DNA from: Jimgerdemannia flammicorona
Lineage: Eukaryota; Mucoromycota; Endogonomycetes; Endogonales; Endogonaceae
Direction of reading: 5' to 3'
Assembly (NCBI GenBank): GCA_003990745.1
Contig: RBNI01000696.1
Span: forward strand, 1 to 27,790
Length of the DNA stretch: 27,790 nt
Part shown: piece by piece, positions 19,881-27,790 of the stretch
How positions within the stretch are numbered: position 1 is the stretch's first letter
Layout of the letters: each line of letters starts with the position of its first letter
Notes under the pieces: model-generated
Databases searched by the model: none
Seen by the model: only the letters and a program-made list of their open reading frames with translations
Told to the model about the DNA's origin: nothing
Position numbers and translations under genes: made by a program

Positions 19881-19946
19881 TGTGGATGATGCCCTCATTC
19901 CATTTGAATATACTGTATGGAATATGTTAGTGAATGCCATGCATGC
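19881..19946 (+). other. Cys/His cluster (CPHS motif) following dUTPase of element B
   Basis: C-G-stop-C-P-H-S-I-stop-I-Y-C-M-E-Y-V-S-E-C-H-A-C, i.e. CPHS-x2-I-Y-C-x2-Y-x3-C-x2-C. Spacing is identical to element A at 11668-11612. Both stops are TGA, which fits CGA to TGA. The Tyr at the expected His fits CAT to TAT. It is in frame with dUTPase upstream and protease downstream. Confidence 0.6.
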
Positions 19947-20119
19947 CTCTTCAGAGGTTTCAAAATCAACTCTGAAAGAAACCAGGCCCAACAGACTGAA
20001 GAATCCAAACAAGACCACCCTTCTTATAAAGGATAGAGAGAAACTGATGTTGAGGAGACTGATAGCAATTGGGACAACAATAAGGATGAAGAGCTCAATA
20101 ACATCAAGAAAGAAGACAG

Positions 20120-20440
20120 TTGCATCAAGTTTACAAGCCAAGTCTATAGACAGAATGTCAATATCTTACTTAATAGCAGTGCTACTGGAAACTATATCAG
20201 CACTAAGACTGCCAAGAAGATTGGAGCCCAAAGTAGGCCAACTAATAAGAAAAGGAGTGTTACCTTTAGTGATAGTAAGACTGCACCACTGATCAAGATC
20301 TATGAAGATCTCTTACTCAAGATTGGCAAATATTAAGAGAAGTTGAACTTCAATATTATAGACCTCTTAGGATAAAATATTATCCTAGAAAAAGCCTAGT
20401 TGACCCAGTATAATCCAGACATCAACTGGAGGACCAATGA
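20120..20440 (+). pseudogene. Element B aspartic protease
   Basis: VNILLNSSATGNYISTKTAKKIG aligns with the 'ALIDSGATGNFIS' active-site loop. The catalytic Asp-Ser-Gly is Asn-Ser-Ser at 20172-20180 (two G-to-A changes), which would abolish activity. Downstream are FNIIDLLG-stop-NIILEKA ('D.ILG..WL') and YNPDINW, the usual end of gypsy protease. It is in frame with the Cys/His cluster. Confidence 0.85.
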
Positions 20441-20589
20441 GGTTAATCTGATTCATGAAGGTAGAAAAATCACTCTAACACTCCAAGAAGGTGCCAACCA
20501 TCAAGGAATTAAAATCATCTCTACCATTCAAATGAAGAGACTCTCCCAAAAAAAGAGAAACACCTACTTCATCTGTATGGTATAAGAAG

Positions 20590-22000
20590 TCACTGAAGCT
20601 CCAAGTAGCCCAATCTCAATAGAAGCTCAAGAACTATTTGAGGAATTTCAAGATATATTTCAAGATCCTCAAGGACTTCTACCCAAGCACCAAATCCAAT
20701 ATGGAATTGATCTCATTCCAGAATCTGAACCCCCATATAAGAGTATCTATCAACTGACCCAATCTAAACTCAAGACCCTTAAGGATGAGTTGCAAACTAC
20801 TGGCCCAAGGATATATTAAACCCAGCTGCTCTCTATTTAGAGCCCCCATTCTGTTTGTCAAGAAGAAGGATAGCTCTCTACAAATGTATATTGACTACAG
20901 AACCCTCAACAAGATCACTATTAAGAACTGGTATGCCCTACCAAGAATTGATGAGTTGTTGTACCAAATCTTCAAAACCAAGACCTTTTCCCTACTAGAC
21001 TTGCAAAATGGCTATCATCAGATTCTCATTGATGAGAAGGACATTAAAAAGACAGCTTTCCAAATATGGTTTAGACACTACCAGTTCCAAGTCATGCCTT
21101 TTGGTTTGACCAATACACTAGTAATATTTCAGTATTTGATGAATAATACCTTTGGACCACTGCTCAACATCTGTATCTTTATGTATATTAATGATATACT
21201 AATCTATAGCAAAACAGTAGAGCTACACTATACTACCTCAGACAGGTACTGACCCTTCTGCAAGAACACCAGCTCTATGCCAAGATGAGCAAGTATAAGT
21301 TCTATCAAGATCAGATTGAATACCTAGGACATATCATCTCTGCTAAAGGTATCAATATAGACTTCCAAAAGGTATCAGCCCTTAAGGATATCCCTATCCC
21401 CACTACTCTTAAGCTACTCCAGTACTTTCTGGATATTACCAGTTACTACCAAAGATTTATCTAAGGATACTCTGCTATTATAGCTCCACTGATCAGCCTG
21501 GCCTACAAAGGAGTAAACATCAAGATTGAATAGACCCCTGAATGCACCCAGGCTATGGACTATCTCAAAAGACTCCTTATCAATGCCCCAGTACTAATTG
21601 CACCTGACCCTACTAGGCCATTTACTCTGACTACAGATGCTTCTAATATTGCCATAGGGGTAGTATTCAGCCAAGATCACCTAGTGGCCTACCTTTCCCA
21701 AAAACTCAAGCCAGCTGAGATCCAGTATACTACCCATGAGAAGGAACTCCTGGCCATTGTCACTACACTCCAAGAATGGTGCTATTTCCTTCTAGGATAA
21801 CTATTTGTAACCTATACTGATCACTATGCTCTGCAGTACATTTACACATAGTCTATACTGACTCATAGATAAGTCTGCTGGATGGAAATCATTGCCAACT
21901 TTGATATGGAAATTAAGTATATCCCAGGCAAAACCAACTGCATGGCTGATGGTTTCTCCAGATATATGGAAGATGAACTTGTCTTCATGGTTGAAGTAAT
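20590..22000 (+). pseudogene. Element B reverse transcriptase and RNase H
   Basis: Linker ELFEEFQDIFQDPQGLLPKH, then the frame changes near 20800. RT continues RAPILFVKKKDSSLQMYIDY, RTLNKITIKNWYALPRIDEL, FSLLDLQNGYHQILI, FQVMPFGLTN, and the catalytic box YINDILIYSK at 21184-21195, where the family YxDD is YIND (Asp to Asn). The frame then returns for YKFYQDQIEYLGHIIS, FLDITSYYQRFI and RNase H (TLTTDASNIAIGVVFSQ, EKELLAIVTTLQEW, YIPGKTNCMADGFSR). Its RT sequence is of the classic fungal gypsy type and is more conventional than element A. Confidence 0.92.
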
Positions 22001-22039
22001 TGGAGACCTTATCTAGATGATCAAGGATGGCTACTAGCA

Positions 22040-22501
22040 AGATAGCCTCCTGATGAATTTCCTTCAAATCTGCCAAGACCCAGAGGCCAAGGTCCCAAAA
22101 CCCATGAGGCAAATGTCCAAGAGATTCACTTACTATAATGGACTTATCTATAGAGACTATGACAGAGTGGTTGTATCCAACAATGATACTCTGTGGCTCA
22201 AGATTCTACAGGAACTCTATGATACTCTTACAGTAGGATACTTTGGTTTTGAGAAGACCTACAATCTCCTCTCAAGAGAGTTCTACTGGCCAAGGATGAC
22301 TAAGGATATCAAAGACTTTGTGGTCTCATATAAGATGTGCCAAAGGTTCAAAAGTAGTAACAAGCTACCAGCAGGACTTTTGAAATCTCTGCCTATCCTG
22401 AGTCATAACTGGGATCAGATTGCAATAGACTTTATTATCCAGCTCTCCAAGACCAAAGCAGGATGGGATGCCATTGTGGTATTTTTAGACTACCTAAGTA
22501 A
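22040..22501 (+). pseudogene. Element B integrase, N-terminal half
   Basis: YYNGLIYRDYDRVVV, then the zinc-binding domain LYDTLTVGYFGFEKTYNLLS and SYKMCQRFK. Both His are Tyr and the first Cys of the pair is Tyr, all explainable by C-to-T or G-to-A. 'REFYWPRMTKDIKDFV' is conserved. The core starts DQIAIDFIIQLSKT with the first catalytic Asp kept, and VVFLDYLSN, where the coding match ends at the A-type LTR. Confidence 0.88.
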
Positions 22502-22613
22502 TGTAACAGTGACTCCAGAATGATGACATCAGTACAGAAGATAGCCTTTCCTTGCAAGCCACCAGATCGGAGCACAAGAAGATCATACAGCATATAAGAT
22601 AAGCAATGATGAC
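22502..22613 (+). repeat. A-type LTR terminal fragment (112 bp) inserted in element B
   Basis: TGTAACAGTGACTCCAG onward matches the reverse complement of 15146-15257, i.e. the start of LTR A in its own sense. The match ends at ...GCAATGATGAC, after which the LINE 5' end starts. The 'TGTAA' start is exactly the LTR terminus, which supports true insertion into integrase. The rest is presumably right of the window. Confidence 0.88.
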
Positions 22614-22692
22614 TTTTCACCAGTACCATTCGGGTGACACAAGACTCAGGCAACACTTTTTCCAACGTTTTTGGTGACGGACGACTAGCAAC

Positions 22693-24615
22693 ATGGACAG
22701 CACTGATCAAACTGGTGAGCGTACTGGCCAGGGGGGTGACAGTGCCTTTGGCTGGCAGCAGGTGGGGAGGAGGGGTGATGGTTTGGGAATGCCAGAGGCC
22801 TCGAGGGTGAGCAGAAGCGCCAGCGGCGGAGGGAGGGGCAGTCTGAGGCAGAGAGGAGGGGAGAGGTCGACCTTTGCTGACATGGTCCGAATGGGGAAGA
22901 TGGCTTCTGGACTGGATGGTTGGCTGGGCCTGGGGAAGGCTTCGACAACTGCTGCTAGAGGACAGGGCGGTGTGCTCAGGGGTGCCTCTGGTGGTAGGGT
23001 GGGAGCCAGAGTAGGGGCTGGAGATGGGGCTGTGACTGCTGATGGGGCTGTGACTGGGGATCTGGCAAAAAATCCAGATGTGACGGTGGTTGGCGGTGTG
23101 GAGCTGGGAGGGGGCACGAGGCCCAGGGACCTGGCAGATGGTGTGACAGGCATGGTGTCGGCCTCGTTACTCAAGAAGTCGAGGTCGGAATTCGCAGTCA
23201 CTATGTGCTTCCGGGGCTTAGCGGTGACGGTGAGGGTGATTTTGGGGCTGGTGGTGCAAGAGGCTAAGGGAGCGGCCTCCGTAAAGTTCTTGAGGGGAAA
23301 GGAGGGGGTAGAGGTGGGGTTTGAGGAGGAAGACGCCCTGTTGGCAGCCATGGAGAAGGGGATGATGGTTGGCGGGGTGGTGGTTCCTATGGCCCAGTGC
23401 ATGTGCTGGGACCCTCGGGTGGTGTAGTTGATGGTGTTGGATCTCCCAACTGTGTTGAAGGAGAGGACCAGGGAGTTCGTTGTGGAGGTGATCAAGGAGT
23501 ATGGTGAGATCGTGGATATTGGGTTCAAGGTCTGGGAGGGCACCGTGCTTAGGACTGGTGACGTCGACGTCAGGGTGAGGCTGTTTGGGAAGAAGAATAC
23601 GGGAAGGTCGAGGGACTGGCCAGCGATGCTAAGGTGGGGGCCAGTGGAGTGTAAGGTCGTGAGGGTGAAGGGGACCCAGGAGGAGGAGGAGGACCTATTG
23701 GAGGCACTGGAGGATCTGGAAGGGGCGGTTGCAAGGAGAAGATTGGCCTGGAAGGAGTTTGAGGCCAGGACGGTGGTAGGGGAGGTGGATGGGAAGAAGG
23801 TCCGGATGGAGAAAGGGGTTTGGGAGAAGGTGCAGGGGAGGAAAATACAGAAGGAGCTGCTGGCGAGGCTGGGTGGGGGAAGGACCAGTGGAAGCTCAGA
23901 AGAAGGTGCTACAGGGTTGCGGGAGAGCGCTTGGGCTGAGGGGGGAGAATTAGCCCAAGGTGGGGCTCAGATTGGAGGGAGGATAGAGGAGGAAGGTGTG
24001 TTGGTGGTAGATGCGGAAATGGGTGAGGGTGTGCACCCTCAGTATAGTGTTCCAGGTGGGGCTGAGGGGGAGGAGGAGCTGATAGATGTGCCGGATGAGG
24101 AGTGGGATGAGTTAGTGAGGAGGAGCGCGCTGATGGACTCGGGGGTGGATGGGGGCCATATCGCTCAGGGTGTGGCAGAGGCAGTGGATGAGGAAAAGTG
24201 GATGTGGAAGACCCTAGAAGGGGTGGCAGCGGAAGAGCTGGGGGGTGAGGACTTCCGGGTGATGGAGGAGAGGCATTGGGAGGAGATTCTGCAAGGGGAG
24301 GAGGTGCCGAGGAAGATGAGGAATGAGATCCTGGCTGTCCTCTTGGAATCTGTTGAATATCAGATGGATGATCAGCGGGAGGAGGAGCTTTGGAAGATTG
24401 CAAGTGACAGGGCACTCTTCTTGTGGAATTCGAGGAAGGGACTGGAGAAGTGGTGCGCAGTCTGCCTGGATTACCGGTCAGATATGGAGGTCGTGGATGG
24501 AGTGGAATGCCAGGAAATCTTGGAGGCACTGGATGCTCAGGCTATTGTGGAGGGGGACTTGGAGGTGGAAAGGCGCTTGGATCTGGCTGGAGATGAGATG
24601 AGCATGGAGTACTAG
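22693..24615 (+). pseudogene. LINE-1 ORF1 (gag-like), one internal stop
   Basis: 641 codons in one frame, with a TAG at 23425-23427 where LINE-2 has CAG (RVVQ). The N-terminal 150 residues are Gly/Ser/Ala-rich, low complexity and basic (FGWQQVGRRGDG, then ADMVRMGKM). 'SLLKKSRSEFAVTMCFRGL' begins a conserved core. About codons 235-335 look like an RRM-type fold (RVV-LMVLDLP, TREFVVEVIKEYG, VDVRVRLFG, WGPVECKVVRVKG). An acidic helical stretch follows (QEEEEDLLEALEDLEGAVAR) and a long acidic C-terminus (LIDVPDEEWDELV). No CCHC knuckle is visible. It probably binds RNA in the element RNP. Start chosen at ATG 22693, the first Met after the shared 5' UTR. Confidence 0.8.
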
Positions 24616-24646
24616 GTTGGGAGAGTCAATTCAACATTTCTTCAAT

Positions 24647-24794
24647 ATGAACAGTACAACCAGGATATTCTCATTGAACGTTAATGGGTTACGGGGGGCA
24701 GCTAGGAGGAAGTTCATTTTTGGTTGGCTCAAGGGACTGGACGTGGACCTCTTCTTGCTACAGGATGTTCGATATGAGGAGGAGGTGGATGGGC
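24647..24794 (+). pseudogene. LINE-1 ORF2, N-terminal fragment of endonuclease
   Basis: MNSTTRIFSLNVNGLRGAA starts an AP-endonuclease-like domain (the 'LNVNGLRG' motif). FGWLKGLDVDLFLLQDVRYE follows, where the LQD aligns with the LQE of the family. The match to LINE-2 ORF2 ends at about 24790. Its ATG lies 31 nt after the ORF1 stop, the same spacing as in LINE-2. Confidence 0.85.
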
Positions 24795-24878
24795 CATCAC
24801 CTTTCTCCGATACTATTCACGTTACACAAGCTTCAAGCAACAGTTTTCAACATAAAGCGGAGGAAAGGTATTATTAAC

Positions 24879-26936
24879 ATGTCTTCGAGCAAGAGTTCCG
24901 ATGGGTGTGCTGGGTCTGGTGGACCTGGGGCCTTTGGCTGGCAGCAGGTTGGGAGGGGTTATGGCCTGGGGATGGGGGCCTTTGGAGGGTCGACAAGCAG
25001 TGAGAGTGCTGGAGGAGGGTCGGTGCCCAGTGGGAAGAGAGGAGGGACTGGCCACATGAGTTTTGCTGACAAGGTGAAGGGGAGTGGATGGCCAACTGGA
25101 GGCCGGGCTGGTGCTGTAGTAGGGAAGGGCAAGGCGAGCCCTGGGAGGGGGGGAAGTTCTCTGGCTGGTGGTAGGAGTGTAGGGTCTGAGGGTATTGTGG
25201 CTGGGGGCGGGACTGCTGATGGCGGCGTGACAACAGATCAGGAAAAAAAAAGAGATGTGACGGCAGATCAGGAAAAAAAAAGAGATGTGACGGCTGATGG
25301 CCAGGGGGGGCAGGGGTTCCCGATGCGGAAGGGGGACCTGGCGGATGGTGTGACGGGACTGGCAGTGGCTCTGTTACTCAAGAAGTCTATTTCGGAGTTT
25401 GCGGCTACTTTGTGCTTCCGGGGCTTGGCGGTGATGGTGAGGATGGTCCTGGGGCTTATTTCGAAGCAGGTGGCGGGGGCAGTATCGGTGAAATTCCTGA
25501 CGGGTCTGGAGGGTGTGGAGGTGGGCTTTGAGGAGGCGGGCCCCCTGGAAGAGGCGCTGAGGGCTGGAGTGGCAGTTGGGGAAGTGGTGGTCCCTATGGT
25601 GTGCTGTTTGCGGTGGGACCCCAGGGTGGTTCAGCTGATGGTGAGAGGAGTGCCCACGGTGACGAGGGAGGAGACAAGGAGGAGAGTAGAGGAGGTGATG
25701 GCAGAGTATGGGGATGTGATGGATATCGGCTTTCAGTTGTAGGAGGGGACGACGATCAGGACAGGTGATGTCGATGTCAGGATTCGGCTAGCAGGGAGGG
25801 AGGCCACGGGGCAGGTGGGTGACTGGCCCTCAGTATTGATGTGGGGCACTTTTATTTGTAAGGGGTCAAGGGTGAAGAGGAGTGAGGAGGAGGAGGAGGA
25901 TTTGCTGGAGGCATTGGAGGAGATGAGTGGTGCAGTGGAAAGGTGGGCGAAGGCCTGGAAGCTCTTTGAGGAGTCAACACACCTGGAGATTGTGGAGGGG
26001 AAGTATATACGCACTGACAAGAAGCAGTGGGAGTGAGCCCAGGGGCGCTTGCGACAGAGGGAGCTATTGGCGAGTATGACTCGAGGGGAGAAGAGGAAGG
26101 AGGATGGGGCTGGAGAGTCTAGCAGGGTCGAAGCAAGTGTATGGGCTGGTGAAGGAGGAAAGGAGGTGGTGGTGACAGAGGAATGGGCTGCGAAGGTGCT
26201 GGGCAAAGATCCCTATACTGATGGTACTTTTGAGGTTTAGGAGGAGGCGTCGGATGGTACCCCCCCCCCACTTGTCAGGAGGGGCCCAGTGAGGAGGCGA
26301 GGGGCTGACGAAGATGTTCTGATGCAGGGAGCTCAGCGAGTTACCTTTGGGGTCCCTGATGTGGCGAAAGGAGACCAGGTGGTGGCAGTGGGTGAGGACG
26401 AGCTGGTGGATGTTCCAGAGGAGGAGTGGAATGAGGATGCTAGTATAGGTGCTGATACGACGATGCTGGATACAGGGCGGCCGGGGACCCCTGGAGGGAA
26501 GGAGATTGGGAATCTGCTGTGGATGAGCAATGTGATGGATAACCTTGCAGCTGAGGTATTGGGGGAAGTGGATCTGAGGGCCATGCCAGAGGAGCACTGG
26601 GCACGGATTCTGCGAGGTGATGGAGTTGTAGAGGTACTGAAGATGGAGATTCTGGTGATCTTATTGGAGGATGAGGGTTATGAGGTAGATGAGGTGAGGA
26701 AGGCAGAACTGATGGTTATCGCTGGTGAAAGGGCTGCCTACTGCTGGGCAGAACGCCATGGGTTAAAGTTCTGGCAGGAGGCCTGTGGGGATTATCAGGA
26801 GGACTTTGAGGAGAGAGAGGACAGGGCAATGGTTGAACTTCTGGAAGGATTGGAGGCACAGGAGGCTGCGAAGAAGGAACTGGATGTGGAACGCAACTTG
26901 GATTTGGTACAGGAGAACTTGGGTGTGGATTTGTAG
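24879..26936 (+). pseudogene. LINE-2 ORF1 (gag-like), three internal stops
   Basis: 686 codons in one frame from ATG 24879. Stops at 25740-25742 (TAG where LINE-1 has TGG), 26034-26036 (TGA) and 26238-26240 (TAG). Layout is as in LINE-1: Gly/Ser-rich N-terminus (FGWQQVGRGYG), the core 'LLKKSISEFAATLCFRGLAV', an RRM-like part (VVQLMVRGVP, TRRRVEEVMAEYG, VDVRIRLAG, WGTFICKGSRVK), EEEEEDLLEALEEM, and an acidic C-terminus with LVDVPEEEWNE and MPEEHWARILRG. The C-terminal block (ILRGDGVVEVLKMEILVILL) is conserved with LINE-1, so this acidic region is a real domain. No CCHC motif is visible. Confidence 0.8.
25234..25293. repeat. Exact 30-bp tandem duplication in LINE-2 ORF1
   Basis: Two identical 30-bp units (25234-25263 and 25264-25293), each with an A9 run, encoding two copies of the decapeptide ADQEKKRDVT (first copy begins TD). 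The frame is preserved. LINE-1 has a different short repeat at this place (ADGAVT/GDGAVT). Confidence 0.92.
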
Positions 26937-26967
26937 AGGAGAGGCTCAATCTTTAACATTATTCATC

Positions 26968-27790
26968 ATGAACAGTATAACTAACATTTTCTCTCTCAAT
27001 GTGAATAGTCTTCGGGGAACTGGGAGGTGTAAGAACATTTTTACATGGCTAAAGGGATTGGAGGCTGATCTCTTTCTATTGCAGGATGTACGGTGCGAGG
27101 ATGAGGATGATTGGGTAGAATGGACTAGGGAATAGGATGGGGCCACTGCTTGTTTTGGAAAGGTGGCGATTCTGGTAAAGAAGGGTAGGGGTGATTTGGA
27201 GGGAATCAGGAGCTGGGGCGATCACTTGGTCTGAGGTGAATGGCACCGACCAGGGTGGGAATCAGTGAGGGTGGGATCTTGTTATTGTCCGGCAGCTAGG
27301 GGAGAGAGGATTGCATAGATTAGGGATCTGCTGGAGGAGGGCATTCTGTTGGAGGAGGGGATTGATGTCCTTGGTGGTGACTTTAACATGGTTCAGAATT
27401 TGCACCTGGATAGAACTGATGGAGGGAGAAATGCTGGTGGGAGGAGTGGCAGTCTGGATGCATGGGAGGAGGTGGAGAACCTTAGCTCACTAGGGGATAT
27501 GGGCTGAAGGTGGTGGGGCGACTCCAGGGTCTACACACACTGGGTGAATGGCCTGGGGACTAGGATTGACTGGATTCTGACTGCGGAATGTTGGGGCACA
27601 AATGTCTGGAAGGCTTTAGAGGTGGTGTGGTGCCTATGGTCTGATCACTGGGGACTGTTCGGGCAGGGGCAGTTTGGGGGGAGTGGAGATGGACCCGGAC
27701 ATTGGCGCCTTAACTCCTCCCTGCTGGCTGAGAAAGGGTTGTGGGATTCATGGGTAGAGGACATCCAGACAAAGGTTCTACTCTGGAGGC
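26968..27790 (+). pseudogene. LINE-2 ORF2, AP-endonuclease domain (partial, runs off window)
   Basis: A single frame from ATG 26968 to the window end with four stops (27133, 27232, 27316, 27505). Endonuclease/exonuclease/phosphatase motifs in order: FSLNVNSLRG (Asn), LFLLQDVRCED (family LQE, here Asp), VLGGDFNMVQ (GDFN), a 'TRIDWIL' segment (catalytic Asp region) and WSDHWGLFG (SDH). This nuclease would nick target DNA to prime reverse transcription. Stops fit C-to-T or G-to-A changes at CAG/CGA/TGG. RT is expected beyond 27790. Confidence 0.88.

Larger units (their letters stand above)
16480..22501 (+). mobile_element. Element B: Ty3/gypsy LTR retrotransposon with dUTPase, 3' part displaced
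   Basis: Plus-strand element with 5' LTR, primer site, gag, zinc knuckle, dUTPase, Cys/His cluster, protease, RT, RNase H and the first half of integrase. The sequence stops at 22501, where an A-type LTR starts. The remaining integrase and 3' LTR presumably lie beyond the LINEs to the right. Frames: gag in one, zinc knuckle through protease in a second, RT in a third, then RNase H and integrase back in the second. At least the RT shifts look like decay. Stops are mostly at former Gln/Arg/Trp codons. Confidence 0.9.
22614..24794 (+). mobile_element. LINE-1: non-LTR retrotransposon, complete 5' part
   Basis: GC-rich plus-strand element: 5' UTR of about 79 nt, ORF1, a 31-nt spacer, and the first about 49 codons of ORF2. 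Its 5' UTR (CACAAGACTCAGGCAACAC) resembles that of LINE-2 (CACAAGCTTCAAGCAACAG), so the two start at about the same place. It is interrupted at about 24794 by LINE-2. Its remaining ORF2 and tail are expected right of the window. Confidence 0.85.
24795..27790 (+). mobile_element. LINE-2: related non-LTR retrotransposon nested in LINE-1
   Basis: Starts at about 24795 with a 5' UTR resembling that of LINE-1, then ORF1 (24879-26936), a 31-nt spacer and ORF2 running off the window. It is diverged from LINE-1 (clearly alignable but with many replacements), so this is insertion of a different copy rather than a tandem duplication. Exact junctions are uncertain by 10-20 bp. Confidence 0.85.

Noticed and set aside
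20590..20800. Programmed frameshift between protease and RT in element B
   Set aside because: Element A has no shift there, other random frame changes occur in B, and no clear slippery site was seen, so decay is more likely.
22707..24529. Minus-strand Pro/Ser-rich ORFs of 206-278 codons opposite LINE-1 ORF1
   Set aside because: Antisense of a G-rich coding strand gives long Pro/Ser frames. No motif is seen, while the plus strand is conserved between the two LINEs.
22614..27790. Tandem duplication of one LINE
   Set aside because: The two copies differ at many residues and the second starts inside ORF2 of the first, so nested insertion of a different copy is simpler.

Overview
The window is a pure transposable-element neighbourhood from a eukaryotic genome. 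A filamentous ascomycete is the best guess. The grounds are Ty3/gypsy-type and Copia-type LTR retrotransposons, fungal-style two-ORF LINEs, and very heavy one-way mutation (C to T and G to A) like that left by repeat-induced point mutation (RIP). I see no host protein gene, tRNA, rRNA, CRISPR array or bacterial feature. The species cannot be named from the sequence.

Layout, left to right. 1-90 is a poly-T tract, the poly-A tail of a minus-strand LINE whose decayed 3' part fills about 91-1234. It abuts about 94 bp of the terminus of LTR family A (about 1235-1328). 1329-3312 is extremely AT-rich and contains a Copia-like gag-pre-integrase relic. A second minus-strand LINE 3' fragment (3330-4797) has a perfect 17-bp target-site duplication. 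4815-6435 is AT-rich and ends in the C-terminal half of a Copia RT/RNase H relic. 6436-15257 is a complete minus-strand gypsy element ('element A') with 1562- and 1575-bp LTRs, sitting inside the Copia RT active-site region. The Copia relic resumes at 15258-16440. From about 16.5 kb to 22501 lies a plus-strand gypsy element ('element B'). It is cut in its integrase by 112 bp of an A-type LTR (22502-22613), which is in turn cut by a GC-rich LINE (LINE-1 here, 22614 to about 24794). That LINE is itself interrupted in ORF2 by a second related LINE (LINE-2, about 24795 to the window end).

Element A encodes gag, a zinc knuckle, protease, a Cys/His cluster, dUTPase, RT, RNase H and integrase on the minus strand. 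Everything from gag to the RT N-terminus is in one frame, broken by stop codons; two later frame changes look like decay. Element B encodes gag, zinc knuckle, dUTPase, the same Cys/His cluster, protease, RT, RNase H and integrase on the plus strand. Both therefore carry a dUTPase next to a shared Cys/His cluster, but in opposite order relative to the protease. Element A also carries a 269-codon open reading frame wholly inside its LTR (U3). It is intact in the 5' LTR, has three stops in the 3' LTR, and matches no family I recognise.

The best candidates for something undescribed are the LTR-encoded ORF and the permuted dUTPase / Cys-His / protease cassette. The decay states form layers: Copia relics oldest and almost only A/T, the gypsy elements intermediate, and the GC-rich LINEs youngest. 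None of the elements looks autonomous as read here.
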